64,000 nucleotides of DNA from Spirochaetes bacterium GWE1_32_154 (GTDB taxonomy: Bacteria > Spirochaetota > GWE2-31-10), in contig MIAY01000011.1 in assembly GCA_001829315.1 (NCBI GenBank), forward strand, positions 1 to 64,000, given 5' to 3'. The notes under the pieces are model-generated. The model worked only from the letters and a program-made list of their open reading frames with translations, was not told where the DNA came from and searched no databases. This document shows, in pieces, positions 28,521 to 36,332 of the stretch; within the stretch, counting starts at the first letter, position 1, and every line of letters begins with the position of its first letter. Made by a program: the position numbers and the translations under genes.

Positions 28521-29099
28521 TTGTGTACAAAAAATATAATTATATCTATTCTGTTTATCAGCTTAATAATTAAAATATATCCTCAATCCACTATATTCGG
28601 GGAACTGAAAAAACTTACTCTACCTGTAGCTGAATTTAAGGAGCGTTCCAATTTAAAAGTGTTCGGTCAATATGTCTCTCCGGCTGTCTCACCGGTTAAT
28701 CCGGAACGATTTACAGGGTATCATACAGGAGTTGATGTTGAGTATGATGATATATCAGCTGAAGTCCCGGTTTATGCGGTATTTGATGGTGATGTTATAT
28801 ATTCAGGATATGTTAGTGGATATGGCGGGGTTTGTGTTCTGCACATATCATCGGGTGGTATGAATTATCATGTTTTGTATGGTCATTTACGACCTGCCTC
28901 GTTGCCTGATGTCGGGGATAAAATACTACAAGGTGATAAAATCGGTGTTCTTGGCAAAAGTTATTCTGTTGAAACTGACGGGGAAAGGAAGCATCTTCAT
29001 TTTAGTATACTGTATGCAGGTCGTATTAATTTAAAAGGATATGTGCAGACGAAAAAAGAACTTTCCAGGTGGATTGATCCATTTTTATTCTATAAGTGA
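28521..29099 (+). CDS. M23-family peptidoglycan endopeptidase
   Basis: Start TTG 28521 after GAGGAA. 192 residues with a hydrophobic export signal. The LytM/M23 zinc motifs are complete: 'H-T-G-V-D' (H and D ligands), 'Y-G-H-L' and the final 'H-L-H-F'. It should cleave peptide cross-links of peptidoglycan in the periplasm. It lies two genes downstream of the catalytically degenerate LysM-M23 protein, a pairing seen for activator and enzyme in other bacteria, although no link is shown here. Confidence 0.88.
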   Translation: MCTKNIIISILFISLIIKIYPQSTIFGELKKLTLPVAEFKERSNLKVFGQYVSPAVSPVNPERFTGYHTGVDVEYDDISAEVPVYAVFDGDVIYSGYVSGYGGVCVLHISSGGMNYHVLYGHLRPASLPDVGDKILQGDKIGVLGKSYSVETDGERKHLHFSILYAGRINLKGYVQTKKELSRWIDPFLFYK

Positions 29100-29126
29100 A
29101 ATTGTCTTGAAGATTCTGAACGAATG

Positions 29127-32100
29127 TTAGTTCTTTATCGTACCGGTTCTGATTATTCCGATCGCATTACTGATGCCGGAAATGTACGGGTTTGAAAAAA
29201 TATCAGTTTCTTCTATAAATATACGGTTTTCAGGAACTTTATACCGGGAAATAAGAAGCTGTTTAATTGATTCGCTTCTTTCATACGATAATGCAAAAAA
29301 ATCTTCCTGCTTAACTTCGGTTCTTTCAAGAAGCGTTCCAAATATATCATCATCAGAAGTGTTTTCTGAAATGTCCAGATTATAATCTTTTATAGCAATG
29401 GAGCGGTAAAGTTCTGTTTTTGATAAATTCTGATATTTTTTTTCAAACCTTTTGATGATATTTCGTTTAATATATTCGCTGTCATTCTTTTTTTCAATAA
29501 ATGATGATATTGAAAAAATATAGTTCTTATTGGTTATATTTTGTTTCATTGTATCATCAAGTATTTCAGTATCGTTTATATTTGACGTTCCGTTTGAGAA
29601 GTAAACGATCGAATAAGTCGGGTTGTATTTAATAATCTCTGAAGAAGTCGGATTTATAAATTTATCTGCTGTAATTTTGAGAGTTTTTTGCATTATCTCA
29701 AAAATAACTGCGAAGAAATCAACTTTTGTTTTATCTTTTTTTAATTCAACCGGTAAATTAAGTTTGACTGTCCCGTCTTTTTCCTGGATGGAATTGAAAA
29801 CTTTGTATAAGTCTATCGGTAATGATGAATTAATTTTCTGAATTACCGGGTTTTTCATAGAAATTGCAATATTCATTGTTGTAACAGCATTGTTTGTAGT
29901 GAATGGAACATCGATATCAAGCCGGCCTGAAGAAATGCTATGTCCTAAGTAGTGTTCTAAATACGGTGATGTCCTGAATAGAAGGAAATCTTTCCCTTTA
30001 AAATCACCGGTTATTTCTTTTTTAGAAAGTTTAATATTCATGCTAAACGGGTTAATCGCATCAACTTTCCCTGATAGTGATAGTGTACCTGTAGGATAAA
30101 TATATGACGGAAAATTGTGTATATTCAGATTAATCCCTGAGAAATCAAAGAAAAGCGGATTGGTTAAATGATTGTCAAATAATGCAAGGTTTCCATCAGT
30201 AATATTCAGATTTGCAAGGTGAAAATATTTATTTTCAGTTGTCTCACCTGTTAATGAATCAGGATTAATAATACCGCCAAAAAGAATATTCATGTTTGAT
30301 GCAATATCCATTCGTGCATACATATATTCAGATGAAATTGTGTCGCAATTTATGGTAAATGGCTCTGTCGTAATTGTATCAATAGTACCGGCAATTTTAT
30401 TAATAATAAGACCGTCAACACCCTTGTTGTTTACTATCTTTATTGATTGCGTTAAAAACTGTGCAGAGCCCGATATTCCTTTTTTATCCGTTTTCAATGA
30501 CGTTGTGAGTTTTGTATTTTCAATAAATGCATTATATGGATAACCCCACGAGTTGTGTGAAAAAGACAGATTACTTACAGGAATTGTATTTTCAAAAACA
30601 AATTGAGATGAGAGTGGAACTTTGATTTCAGAAATACCATCACCCAGAGACAGGTTAATTTTAGAAATATCCAAATCTGATTTATTTTTAAACGTGGCAT
30701 TTGAAACTATAACTTTTTTCACAGAAACCGACTGTGCTTTATTATCAAAATTGACTATATCAAATTTAATTGATGGTATTTCAACGGAAAAAGCATCTTC
30801 TTTTATCGTCAGGTTTTCAAATACTCCTTCACCTGATATGTTCAAATCTTTTTGTGAAATTGTGCCATAACCGTTAAATCGATTGATAAATAATGAATCA
30901 ATTTTTTTAATAGCGGAAAATTGTTTTATAAGCAGTGGATTTATTGAATTGAGTGAAAGCCGGGTAATATTCAAAGTATCAATTTTATTTTCTGCTTTAA
31001 ATTTGAAAGTACCGGTATTTTGAATAGCACCTTGAATGTCAAATATCGACCGGCTCATATCCGATCCGGTTTCTTTGATAGTTCCGCTTGCATTTTTTAT
31101 TGCTATATCATCGTAATTGAAATCTAATGTCTTAAAAGTGAGTGTTTTAATGTGTGCTTTGAATAATTTGTTTTTCTTTGTAATTGCAGGAAATGTAAAT
31201 ATACCCGAATTAACACTCAGGTTGTCGATAAGAATGTTTCCGCCTGAAATATCATAATGTGACACTTTTATACTGCCATTTAATCTTTGTATAATTTTAT
31301 TCCCGGTTTCATCGGATACAGTTAAATTTCGTGCTTTAAGAGTCCCGTTAACAGATATGCTTGTTTTTTTGCTTTGACTGATGTCATATCGTAGTTGTGC
31401 GTTAATATCGATTATTCCCGCGTCCAATGTAAAACCGGGCATAACCGGTATAATTAATTTGTCGGATACCAAATCGAGTCCGGTTATTGATACATTAAAA
31501 ATATTTGAAACTTCTTTATTCTGTCCAAATTTACTGATTCCCTTAAAACTGAATAGTTTATTGTTAATTTTTCCGGTAATTTCAGGTGTAATCTTATTTG
31601 TTTCTGTTGAAATTGCAGGTAGTTTTATTGTTATGTCACTGATAAAATTTGAAAGCTGTTTGTTTTCAAGAAGTTTTATTTTTCCTCCGGTAACAATTAT
31701 TTCGTTTATGGTGAATTTAAATGGTATTTTTTTGTTATTTAATAAACCGTTTTGAGTACCGAAATAATACGGAAGCTGATATATTGCTTTATTTTTAATA
31801 ATGTGCGTTTCAGGATTTTCAAGTAATATGCTTTTAATTGTTGGTCGAAAAGTAATTGTTTTGAAAATATCAAAACTGAGTGATACATGTTTTGCTTTAA
31901 ATAGTGATTTTTTATTAAGGTCTCTGAAATCAAAATCTGATAATTCAATCGATTGGTTTTTTATGTTAAATGTAAACTTTTCAATGTGGACATTTCTTTG
32001 TAATAATTTTTCTATAATATAATTATAATTTATGATAATTGCTGTTATAAATAAAAACAGCAGTATAAATAATACTGCTGTCATAATTTGAATAAGTTTA

Positions 32101-32153
32101 AAAACAGAAAGTCTTTTGTTTTTCGAAGTTGTATTATTTGTGAGCTTTTTCAT
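29127..32153 (-). CDS. AsmA/DUF748-like envelope protein
   Basis: The start is ATG 32153, inside the end of the upstream DksA-type gene (20-base overlap). 1008 residues: a short cytoplasmic N-terminus, one transmembrane helix ('F-I-L-L-F-L-F-I-T-A-I-I-I'), then about 950 periplasmic residues of repeated beta strands with 'I-x-L-x-D/G' alternation. This is typical of AsmA/TamB-like proteins, which bridge the periplasm and help move lipids or assemble the outer membrane. The C-terminus has OmpA-like 'S-I-K-Q-L-L-I-S-R-Y' and 'R-I-F-I-E-E-T' elements, as in DUF748 proteins. The exact cargo is unknown. Confidence 0.78.
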   Translation of the reverse strand: MKKLTNNTTSKNKRLSVFKLIQIMTAVLFILLFLFITAIIINYNYIIEKLLQRNVHIEKFTFNIKNQSIELSDFDFRDLNKKSLFKAKHVSLSFDIFKTITFRPTIKSILLENPETHIIKNKAIYQLPYYFGTQNGLLNNKKIPFKFTINEIIVTGGKIKLLENKQLSNFISDITIKLPAISTETNKITPEITGKINNKLFSFKGISKFGQNKEVSNIFNVSITGLDLVSDKLIIPVMPGFTLDAGIIDINAQLRYDISQSKKTSISVNGTLKARNLTVSDETGNKIIQRLNGSIKVSHYDISGGNILIDNLSVNSGIFTFPAITKKNKLFKAHIKTLTFKTLDFNYDDIAIKNASGTIKETGSDMSRSIFDIQGAIQNTGTFKFKAENKIDTLNITRLSLNSINPLLIKQFSAIKKIDSLFINRFNGYGTISQKDLNISGEGVFENLTIKEDAFSVEIPSIKFDIVNFDNKAQSVSVKKVIVSNATFKNKSDLDISKINLSLGDGISEIKVPLSSQFVFENTIPVSNLSFSHNSWGYPYNAFIENTKLTTSLKTDKKGISGSAQFLTQSIKIVNNKGVDGLIINKIAGTIDTITTEPFTINCDTISSEYMYARMDIASNMNILFGGIINPDSLTGETTENKYFHLANLNITDGNLALFDNHLTNPLFFDFSGINLNIHNFPSYIYPTGTLSLSGKVDAINPFSMNIKLSKKEITGDFKGKDFLLFRTSPYLEHYLGHSISSGRLDIDVPFTTNNAVTTMNIAISMKNPVIQKINSSLPIDLYKVFNSIQEKDGTVKLNLPVELKKDKTKVDFFAVIFEIMQKTLKITADKFINPTSSEIIKYNPTYSIVYFSNGTSNINDTEILDDTMKQNITNKNYIFSISSFIEKKNDSEYIKRNIIKRFEKKYQNLSKTELYRSIAIKDYNLDISENTSDDDIFGTLLERTEVKQEDFFALSYERSESIKQLLISRYKVPENRIFIEETDIFSNPYISGISNAIGIIRTGTIKN

Positions 32154-32496
32154 TCTGAGTTTTACATTTAATACACATTGAAGCCCATGGAAGCGCATCA
32201 AGTCTTTCTGTGTTAATTTCACATCCGCATGATACACAAGAACCAAAACTTTTTTCTTCAATTCGTCGAAGTGCAGCCTCAATACCCATAAGAGTTTGTC
32301 TGTTTTTTGCACTTGTTACATTTAATAAATTTTGAGTTATGTTTACCGATGCTTCATCAGCACTATCACCGATTGCATGCATTTCATTTTCTAATAAATC
32401 GCGAGCCGTTGCATCACTTTCTAAAAGTTCGTTAACTATTTCTTTTTTTTCAATGAGAAGAATCTCTTTGTATTTTTCTATCTGGTCATTTGTCAT
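32134..32496 (-). CDS. DksA/TraR-family zinc-finger regulator
   Basis: 120 residues: N-terminal coiled coil with acidic residues, then a four-cysteine zinc finger (C-V-S-C-G-C and C-I-K-C) near residues 87-112. DksA-type proteins bind the secondary channel of RNA polymerase and help mediate the ppGpp response. It is the first gene of a two-gene unit with the AsmA-like protein, whose start codon overlaps its end. Short DksA-like paralogues are common, so I leave the symbol blank. Confidence 0.88.
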   Translation of the reverse strand: MTNDQIEKYKEILLIEKKEIVNELLESDATARDLLENEMHAIGDSADEASVNITQNLLNVTSAKNRQTLMGIEAALRRIEEKSFGSCVSCGCEINTERLDALPWASMCIKCKTQNEKAHK

Positions 32497-32624
32497 AATA
32501 ACACCAACCTAATGATTTTTTAAACTGACTTATATCATTTCTATCTGTTACTGTCAATAAAATCATGTGAAAACTGAGATGTGAAATAAATGCCCTGTTT
32601 TATAAAAATAGTATAATATGTTCA

Positions 32625-32653
32625 TTTTCATTTATAAAATAATTTGCTATAAT
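32625..32653 (+). promoter_or_regulatory. Promoter of argG (extended -10)
   Basis: TTTTCA (32625-32630), a 17-base spacer and a perfect TATAAT (32648-32653) preceded by TG at 32645-32646, an extended -10. Confidence 0.75.
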
Positions 32654-32682
32654 GCCCTAATTCTAGCTATAAGGAGTTTCAA

Positions 32683-33885
32683 ATGGACAAAGTTAAAAAA
32701 GTAGCACTTGCATATTCAGGCGGTCTTGATACATCAATAATTATTCAATGGTTAAAAGATACTTATCAATGTGAAGTTATTGCTATTTGTACCGATGTCG
32801 GTCAGGAAGAAGAAACTGACGGGTTGGAAGCCAAAGCATTAAAATCAGGTGCATCTAAATTTTATCTGATAAATTTACAAAAAGAGCTGGTGGAAGATTA
32901 TATTTTTCCTATGGCTATGATTGGTGCGCGATATGAGAATATTTATCTATTAGGAACATCAATTGCAAGACCGCTACAGGCAAAAGCACAAGTTGAAATT
33001 GCATTGAAAGAAGGATGTGATGCGTTATCTCACGGTTGTACCGGTAAAGGTAATGATCAGGTTCGTTTTGAATTAACATATAAAGCTTTAGCTCCCCATT
33101 TGAAAGTAATTGCTCCCTGGAGAATTTGGGATTTAAAATCAAGGGAAGATTGTATCGATTATGCTAAAAAACACAATATTAATCTCGGGTCAATTTCAGA
33201 AAAGAAAATTTACTCACGGGATAGAAATATCTGGCATATTAGTCACGAGGGCGGTGAATTAGAAGATTTAATAAACAGACCGAATGAAGGTATGTACGTA
33301 TTAACAAAATCACCAAAAGATGCGCCTGATACTGAAACTTTTGTGACAATCGGTTTTGAAAAAGGCGTTCCTGTTTCAATCGACGGTAAAAAAACAGATG
33401 GTGTGTCACTGTTAAAATATTTAAATAAAATAGGCGGAGAAAACGGCATCGGCCGGTCTGACATTCTTGAAAACAGATTAGTTGGTATGAAAAGTCATGG
33501 TGTCTATGAAACTCCGGGTGGAACAATTTTATATGCGGCATACGATCAGTTAAAATCAATGGTGCTTGAAAAAGATTCTATGGCAATGCTTCAGGATCTT
33601 AGTAAAACCTATGCAAATATGGTATATAATGGTAAATACTTTACTCATTTACGAACTGCCTTAGAAAATTTCACAAAAGAAATCATGCAGTATGGTACCG
33701 GTACAGTAAAATTTGCTCTTTATAAAGGCAGCATAATTCTTGCCGGCAAAGAATCACCGTATTCATTGTATAGTGAAGATATTGCATCATTTACAACAGG
33801 TACAACGTATAGTCACAAAGATGCAGCCGGTTTTATCAATTTATTTGGTTTACAACTTGGTATTGAAGCAAAAATCCAGAAGTAA
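32683..33885 (+). CDS. argG: Argininosuccinate synthase
   Basis: 400 residues, the usual length. N-terminal ATP-pyrophosphatase loop 'Y-S-G-G-L-D-T-S', then 'T-D-V-G-Q', 'H-G-C-T-G-K-G-N-D-Q-V-R-F-E' and 'S-H-E-G-G-E-L'. It joins citrulline and aspartate with ATP, the penultimate step of arginine synthesis. argH follows about 950 bases downstream, separated by decayed DNA and hairpin repeats, and has its own promoter. Ribosome site AAGGAG at good spacing. Confidence 0.98.
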   Translation: MDKVKKVALAYSGGLDTSIIIQWLKDTYQCEVIAICTDVGQEEETDGLEAKALKSGASKFYLINLQKELVEDYIFPMAMIGARYENIYLLGTSIARPLQAKAQVEIALKEGCDALSHGCTGKGNDQVRFELTYKALAPHLKVIAPWRIWDLKSREDCIDYAKKHNINLGSISEKKIYSRDRNIWHISHEGGELEDLINRPNEGMYVLTKSPKDAPDTETFVTIGFEKGVPVSIDGKKTDGVSLLKYLNKIGGENGIGRSDILENRLVGMKSHGVYETPGGTILYAAYDQLKSMVLEKDSMAMLQDLSKTYANMVYNGKYFTHLRTALENFTKEIMQYGTGTVKFALYKGSIILAGKESPYSLYSEDIASFTTGTTYSHKDAAGFINLFGLQLGIEAKIQK

Positions 33886-33887
33886 TA

Positions 33888-33936
33888 GAGCCTCATGCAA
33901 AAATACTCTTTTTATCTCGAATTTTTGCATGAGGCT
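33888..33936. repeat. Miniature hairpin element, copy 1 (perfect palindrome)
   Basis: A 49-base unit begins two bases after the argG stop. Arms of 16 bases (AGCCTCATGCAAAAAT and its complement) pair perfectly around a 16-base loop. The central 32 bases (33897-33928) are identical to copy 2 at 34253-34284. It may also act as the 3' end of the argG transcript. Confidence 0.85.
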
Positions 33937-33967
33937 ACCTCTAACGCAATTATATTGCGTATCGCGG

Positions 33968-34006
33968 AAGCAAAAATAATGTACTCATGATTTTTGCAAG
34001 AGCCTC
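33968..34006. repeat. Miniature hairpin element, degenerate copy 3
   Basis: GCAAAAAT (33970-33977) and ATTTTTGC (33990-33997) are inverted, and the right side continues AAGAGCCTC, one base different from the family end AAGAGGCTC. The left outer arm is lost and the loop differs. Confidence 0.55.
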
Positions 34007-34028
34007 AATAGTTTGTTTTTTAAGTTTA

Positions 34029-34058
34029 AAGGGGCTTCCGGGTATAAGGAAGCCCCTT
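34029..34058. terminator. GC-rich hairpin
   Basis: An 11-bp perfect stem (34029-34039 with 34048-34058) with an 8-base loop and short T/A flanks on both sides. It is plausible as a terminator for argG read-through and for the decayed minus-strand gene. Confidence 0.65.
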
Positions 34059-34141
34059 GAATTTCTAATGCAGTTAAATGCTTTATTATTAGCGGGTAAC
34101 TTTTACAACCTGAGTTGTTGCTTTCCATATATTTGCAGTTA

Positions 34142-34620
34142 TTATTTCACCTCAAGCAGAAAGTCGTGAATGTATTTTCTTATAATCCTTTCTGTGTTGT
34201 TTGTTGGTGTTCTGTCCATTGTAAGTACATATTTTTGATGATTGAGCTTCTTGCAAAAATACTCTTTTTATCTCGAATTTTTGCTAGAGGCTCGATTATC
34301 ATTTATTTTATAAAGCGGACGAAATTCTCTTTCTCTGACACTCTCATCTGATAGTAAATATGCAACCTGAATGTATAATTTACCTTGATTATTTTCTACA
34401 ATAAAATCTATTTCATACTTGTCAATTTTACCGATACACACGTCATGCCATCTTTTTTTTCAGATAATCAGCAACACTTTTTGCTGAAAATATATTCCCT
34501 GTATTTAAAGTAATAAAAATAATCAGTTTTTCAAGCAACGCCGCGTCACGTATATTGTTTCGCCTAACCACATCTTTGAAAATAATACTGTCACTGACCG
34601 GGGATAGATATTGATACACG
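34142..34620 (-). pseudogene. Decayed AAA ATPase with DUF4143 domain, interrupted by a hairpin element
   Basis: Reading the minus strand from 34620: Y-Q-Y-L-S-P-V-S-D-S-I-I-F-K-D-V, then N-I-R-D-A-A-L-L-E-K-L and S-A-K-S-V-A-D-Y-L-K-K, all typical of the DUF4143 region. A frameshift and internal deletion follow near 34450. The frame resumes with Y-E-I-D-F-I-V-E and Y-I-Q-V-A-Y-L-L, to E-F-R-P-L-Y-K-I-N-D-N. The 51-bp element is inserted there, after which the family C-terminus resumes (K-Y-V-L-T-M-D-R, ending F-L-L-E-V-K and TAA). The ATPase half is missing. Confidence 0.85.
34244..34294. mobile_element. 51-bp miniature hairpin element inserted in the DUF4143 gene (copy 2)
   Basis: Bases 34244-34294 separate two adjoining coding blocks of the DUF4143 remnant and are flanked on both sides by ATT (34241-34243 and 34295-34297), a 3-bp target duplication. 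Removing the element and one ATT restores an uninterrupted family reading (I-N-D-N-H-Q-K-Y-V). Its ends are imperfect inverted repeats; its middle 32 bases equal copy 1. It encodes nothing, so it would have to be mobilised in trans. Confidence 0.8.
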
Positions 34621-34764
34621 GTACTTCATTTTTTTTGTCTATTATACTCTACAAAAAATGAATATTCGATATACCAGACAGAAGTGTGTTTTTAATCTGG
34701 TAACATTATGAGGCCCTGACAATTTATTTTCCTTACTCTCTTTCAATAACATCTCTTTTACCTA

Positions 34765-34793
34765 TTGACTAAAGCAGTTACATTTATTATTGT
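34765..34793 (+). promoter_or_regulatory. Putative promoter of argH
   Basis: TTGACT (34765-34770), a 17-base spacer and TATTGT (34788-34793), 46 bases before the start codon. Confidence 0.55.
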
Positions 34794-34839
34794 ATGAAAC
34801 TATTGCACAATGAAATAAAAAAATAATAGGAGCTATAAA

Positions 34840-36231
34840 ATGAGTGGTAAAGCATGGAGTGGAAGATTTACAGAATCAAATTCCCCGTTATTTGAAAAAA
34901 TGAATAGATCATTAGATTTTGATATAAGGCTTTTTAAAGACGATATTGCATTAAATAAAGCGTATTCGAAGGAATTACACAGACTTGATATACTGACAGC
35001 TGATGAATTAAAATCGATTCATGCCGGCTTACATGAAATAGAAACAGAAATTGAGGAAAAAGGTATATTTATATTTCCTGAAGATACAGAAGATATTCAC
35101 ATGGGTATTGAATCGTTGTTAACAGCAAAAATTGGTGATGCTGCTAAAAAGATTCATTCCGGGAAAAGTAGAAATGATCAGGTTGCAACAGATATCCGTT
35201 TGTATATAACAGGTCAGGTTGAAAATATCAGAAATGAACTCGAAACGCTTCTTTCTACAATATTAAAGTTGGTTGAAGATAATCAGGATGCTGTTATGCC
35301 GGGTTTTACCCACTTACGACAAGCTCAGCCGGTTTCGTTTTCGCACTACATTTTATCTTTCTTCTATCCTGTTTTGCGGGATTTTGAACGGTTTACCGAT
35401 TCATTGAAAAGAATTTCAATTATGCCTCTTGGAAGTGCTGCATTAGCAGGTTCTGCATATCATTTAAACAGAGAAAATCTTAAAAAGGATCTTGGTTTTC
35501 ATAAAATATCCCAAAACTCAATGGATGCTGTAATGGCAAGGGATTTTTTGATGGAAACATTGTCAAATATTTCTATATTATCCCTTACTCTTTCAAGACT
35601 TGCAGAAGATTTCATAATTTTTTCATCTGAACAGTATGGATTTCTGATTCTTAGTGATAAAGTAACGACAGGTTCATCAATTATGCCAAATAAGAAAAAT
35701 CCAGATTCTTTAGAATTAACAAGAGGTAAAACCGGTCGGATACTTGGTAATTTTGTTTCATTATTTACCGTTTTAAAAGGACTTCCTTCAACATATAATA
35801 AAGATCTGCAAGAGGATAAAGAGTCTGTTTTTGATTCTATAGATAGTATAATAGATGTTTTAAGGGTAACTGTTTTATTGATTGAAACTTTAAAAATTGA
35901 TAAAAATCGAATGAAAAATAGTATAGATCCGCTATCATTTGCAACTGAACTTGCTGATTATCTTGCAAAAAAAGGTTTGCCATTCCGTGAGGCTCATCAT
36001 ATAGTAGGTAAAATAGTTTTAGACTGTATAAATAATGGTAAGAAATTAACAGATTTGAAAGAAAAAGAGTTAATGGTTTATTCAGAACTTTTTTTTAGTA
36101 TCGGGGATGATTGGGGGACTATTGATACTTTCTTATCGAATCGGGAAATTTCAGGTGGAACCGGAAAAGAAGCCGTATCGCATTCTATAAAAGAAGCAAA
36201 GGTTTTGCTCTCAAAAATAAACAATAATTAA
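34840..36231 (+). CDS. argH: Argininosuccinate lyase
   Basis: 463 residues, normal length. N-terminal 'W-S-G-R-F', then 'E-D-I-H-M-G-I-E', 'S-R-N-D-Q-V-A-T-D', 'M-P-G-F-T-H-L-R-Q-A-Q-P', and the fumarase/aspartase superfamily signature 'G-S-S-I-M-P-N-K-K-N-P' containing the catalytic serine loop. It releases arginine and fumarate from argininosuccinate. Ribosome site TAGGAG. Confidence 0.98.
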   Translation: MSGKAWSGRFTESNSPLFEKMNRSLDFDIRLFKDDIALNKAYSKELHRLDILTADELKSIHAGLHEIETEIEEKGIFIFPEDTEDIHMGIESLLTAKIGDAAKKIHSGKSRNDQVATDIRLYITGQVENIRNELETLLSTILKLVEDNQDAVMPGFTHLRQAQPVSFSHYILSFFYPVLRDFERFTDSLKRISIMPLGSAALAGSAYHLNRENLKKDLGFHKISQNSMDAVMARDFLMETLSNISILSLTLSRLAEDFIIFSSEQYGFLILSDKVTTGSSIMPNKKNPDSLELTRGKTGRILGNFVSLFTVLKGLPSTYNKDLQEDKESVFDSIDSIIDVLRVTVLLIETLKIDKNRMKNSIDPLSFATELADYLAKKGLPFREAHHIVGKIVLDCINNGKKLTDLKEKELMVYSELFFSIGDDWGTIDTFLSNREISGGTGKEAVSHSIKEAKVLLSKINNN

Positions 36232-36259
36232 TTGTTTTTTACGATTTTTGTATTATAAT
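36232..36259 (+). promoter_or_regulatory. Promoter of the LPP20/cyclase cluster
   Basis: TTGTTT (36232-36237), a 16-base spacer and a perfect TATAAT (36254-36259), directly after the argH stop and 73 bases before the first cluster gene. Confidence 0.65.
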
Positions 36260-36332
36260 CAATGTAAAGTTATTATGGACTGTTTTGGTATTGGGGTTAT
36301 AAGATAATACTAATTTAAGGTGGTTTTTGTAT

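Noticed and set aside
33888-33936. Copy 1 hairpin as an ordinary intrinsic terminator of argG only
   Set aside because: The same 32-base core recurs at 34253 as a proven insertion and there is no U-run after the stem, so it is primarily a repeat element, though it may influence the transcript end.
33987-34351. Plus-strand frames in the argG-argH gap
   Set aside because: They run antisense to the DUF4143 remnant and through hairpin repeats; no start signals.
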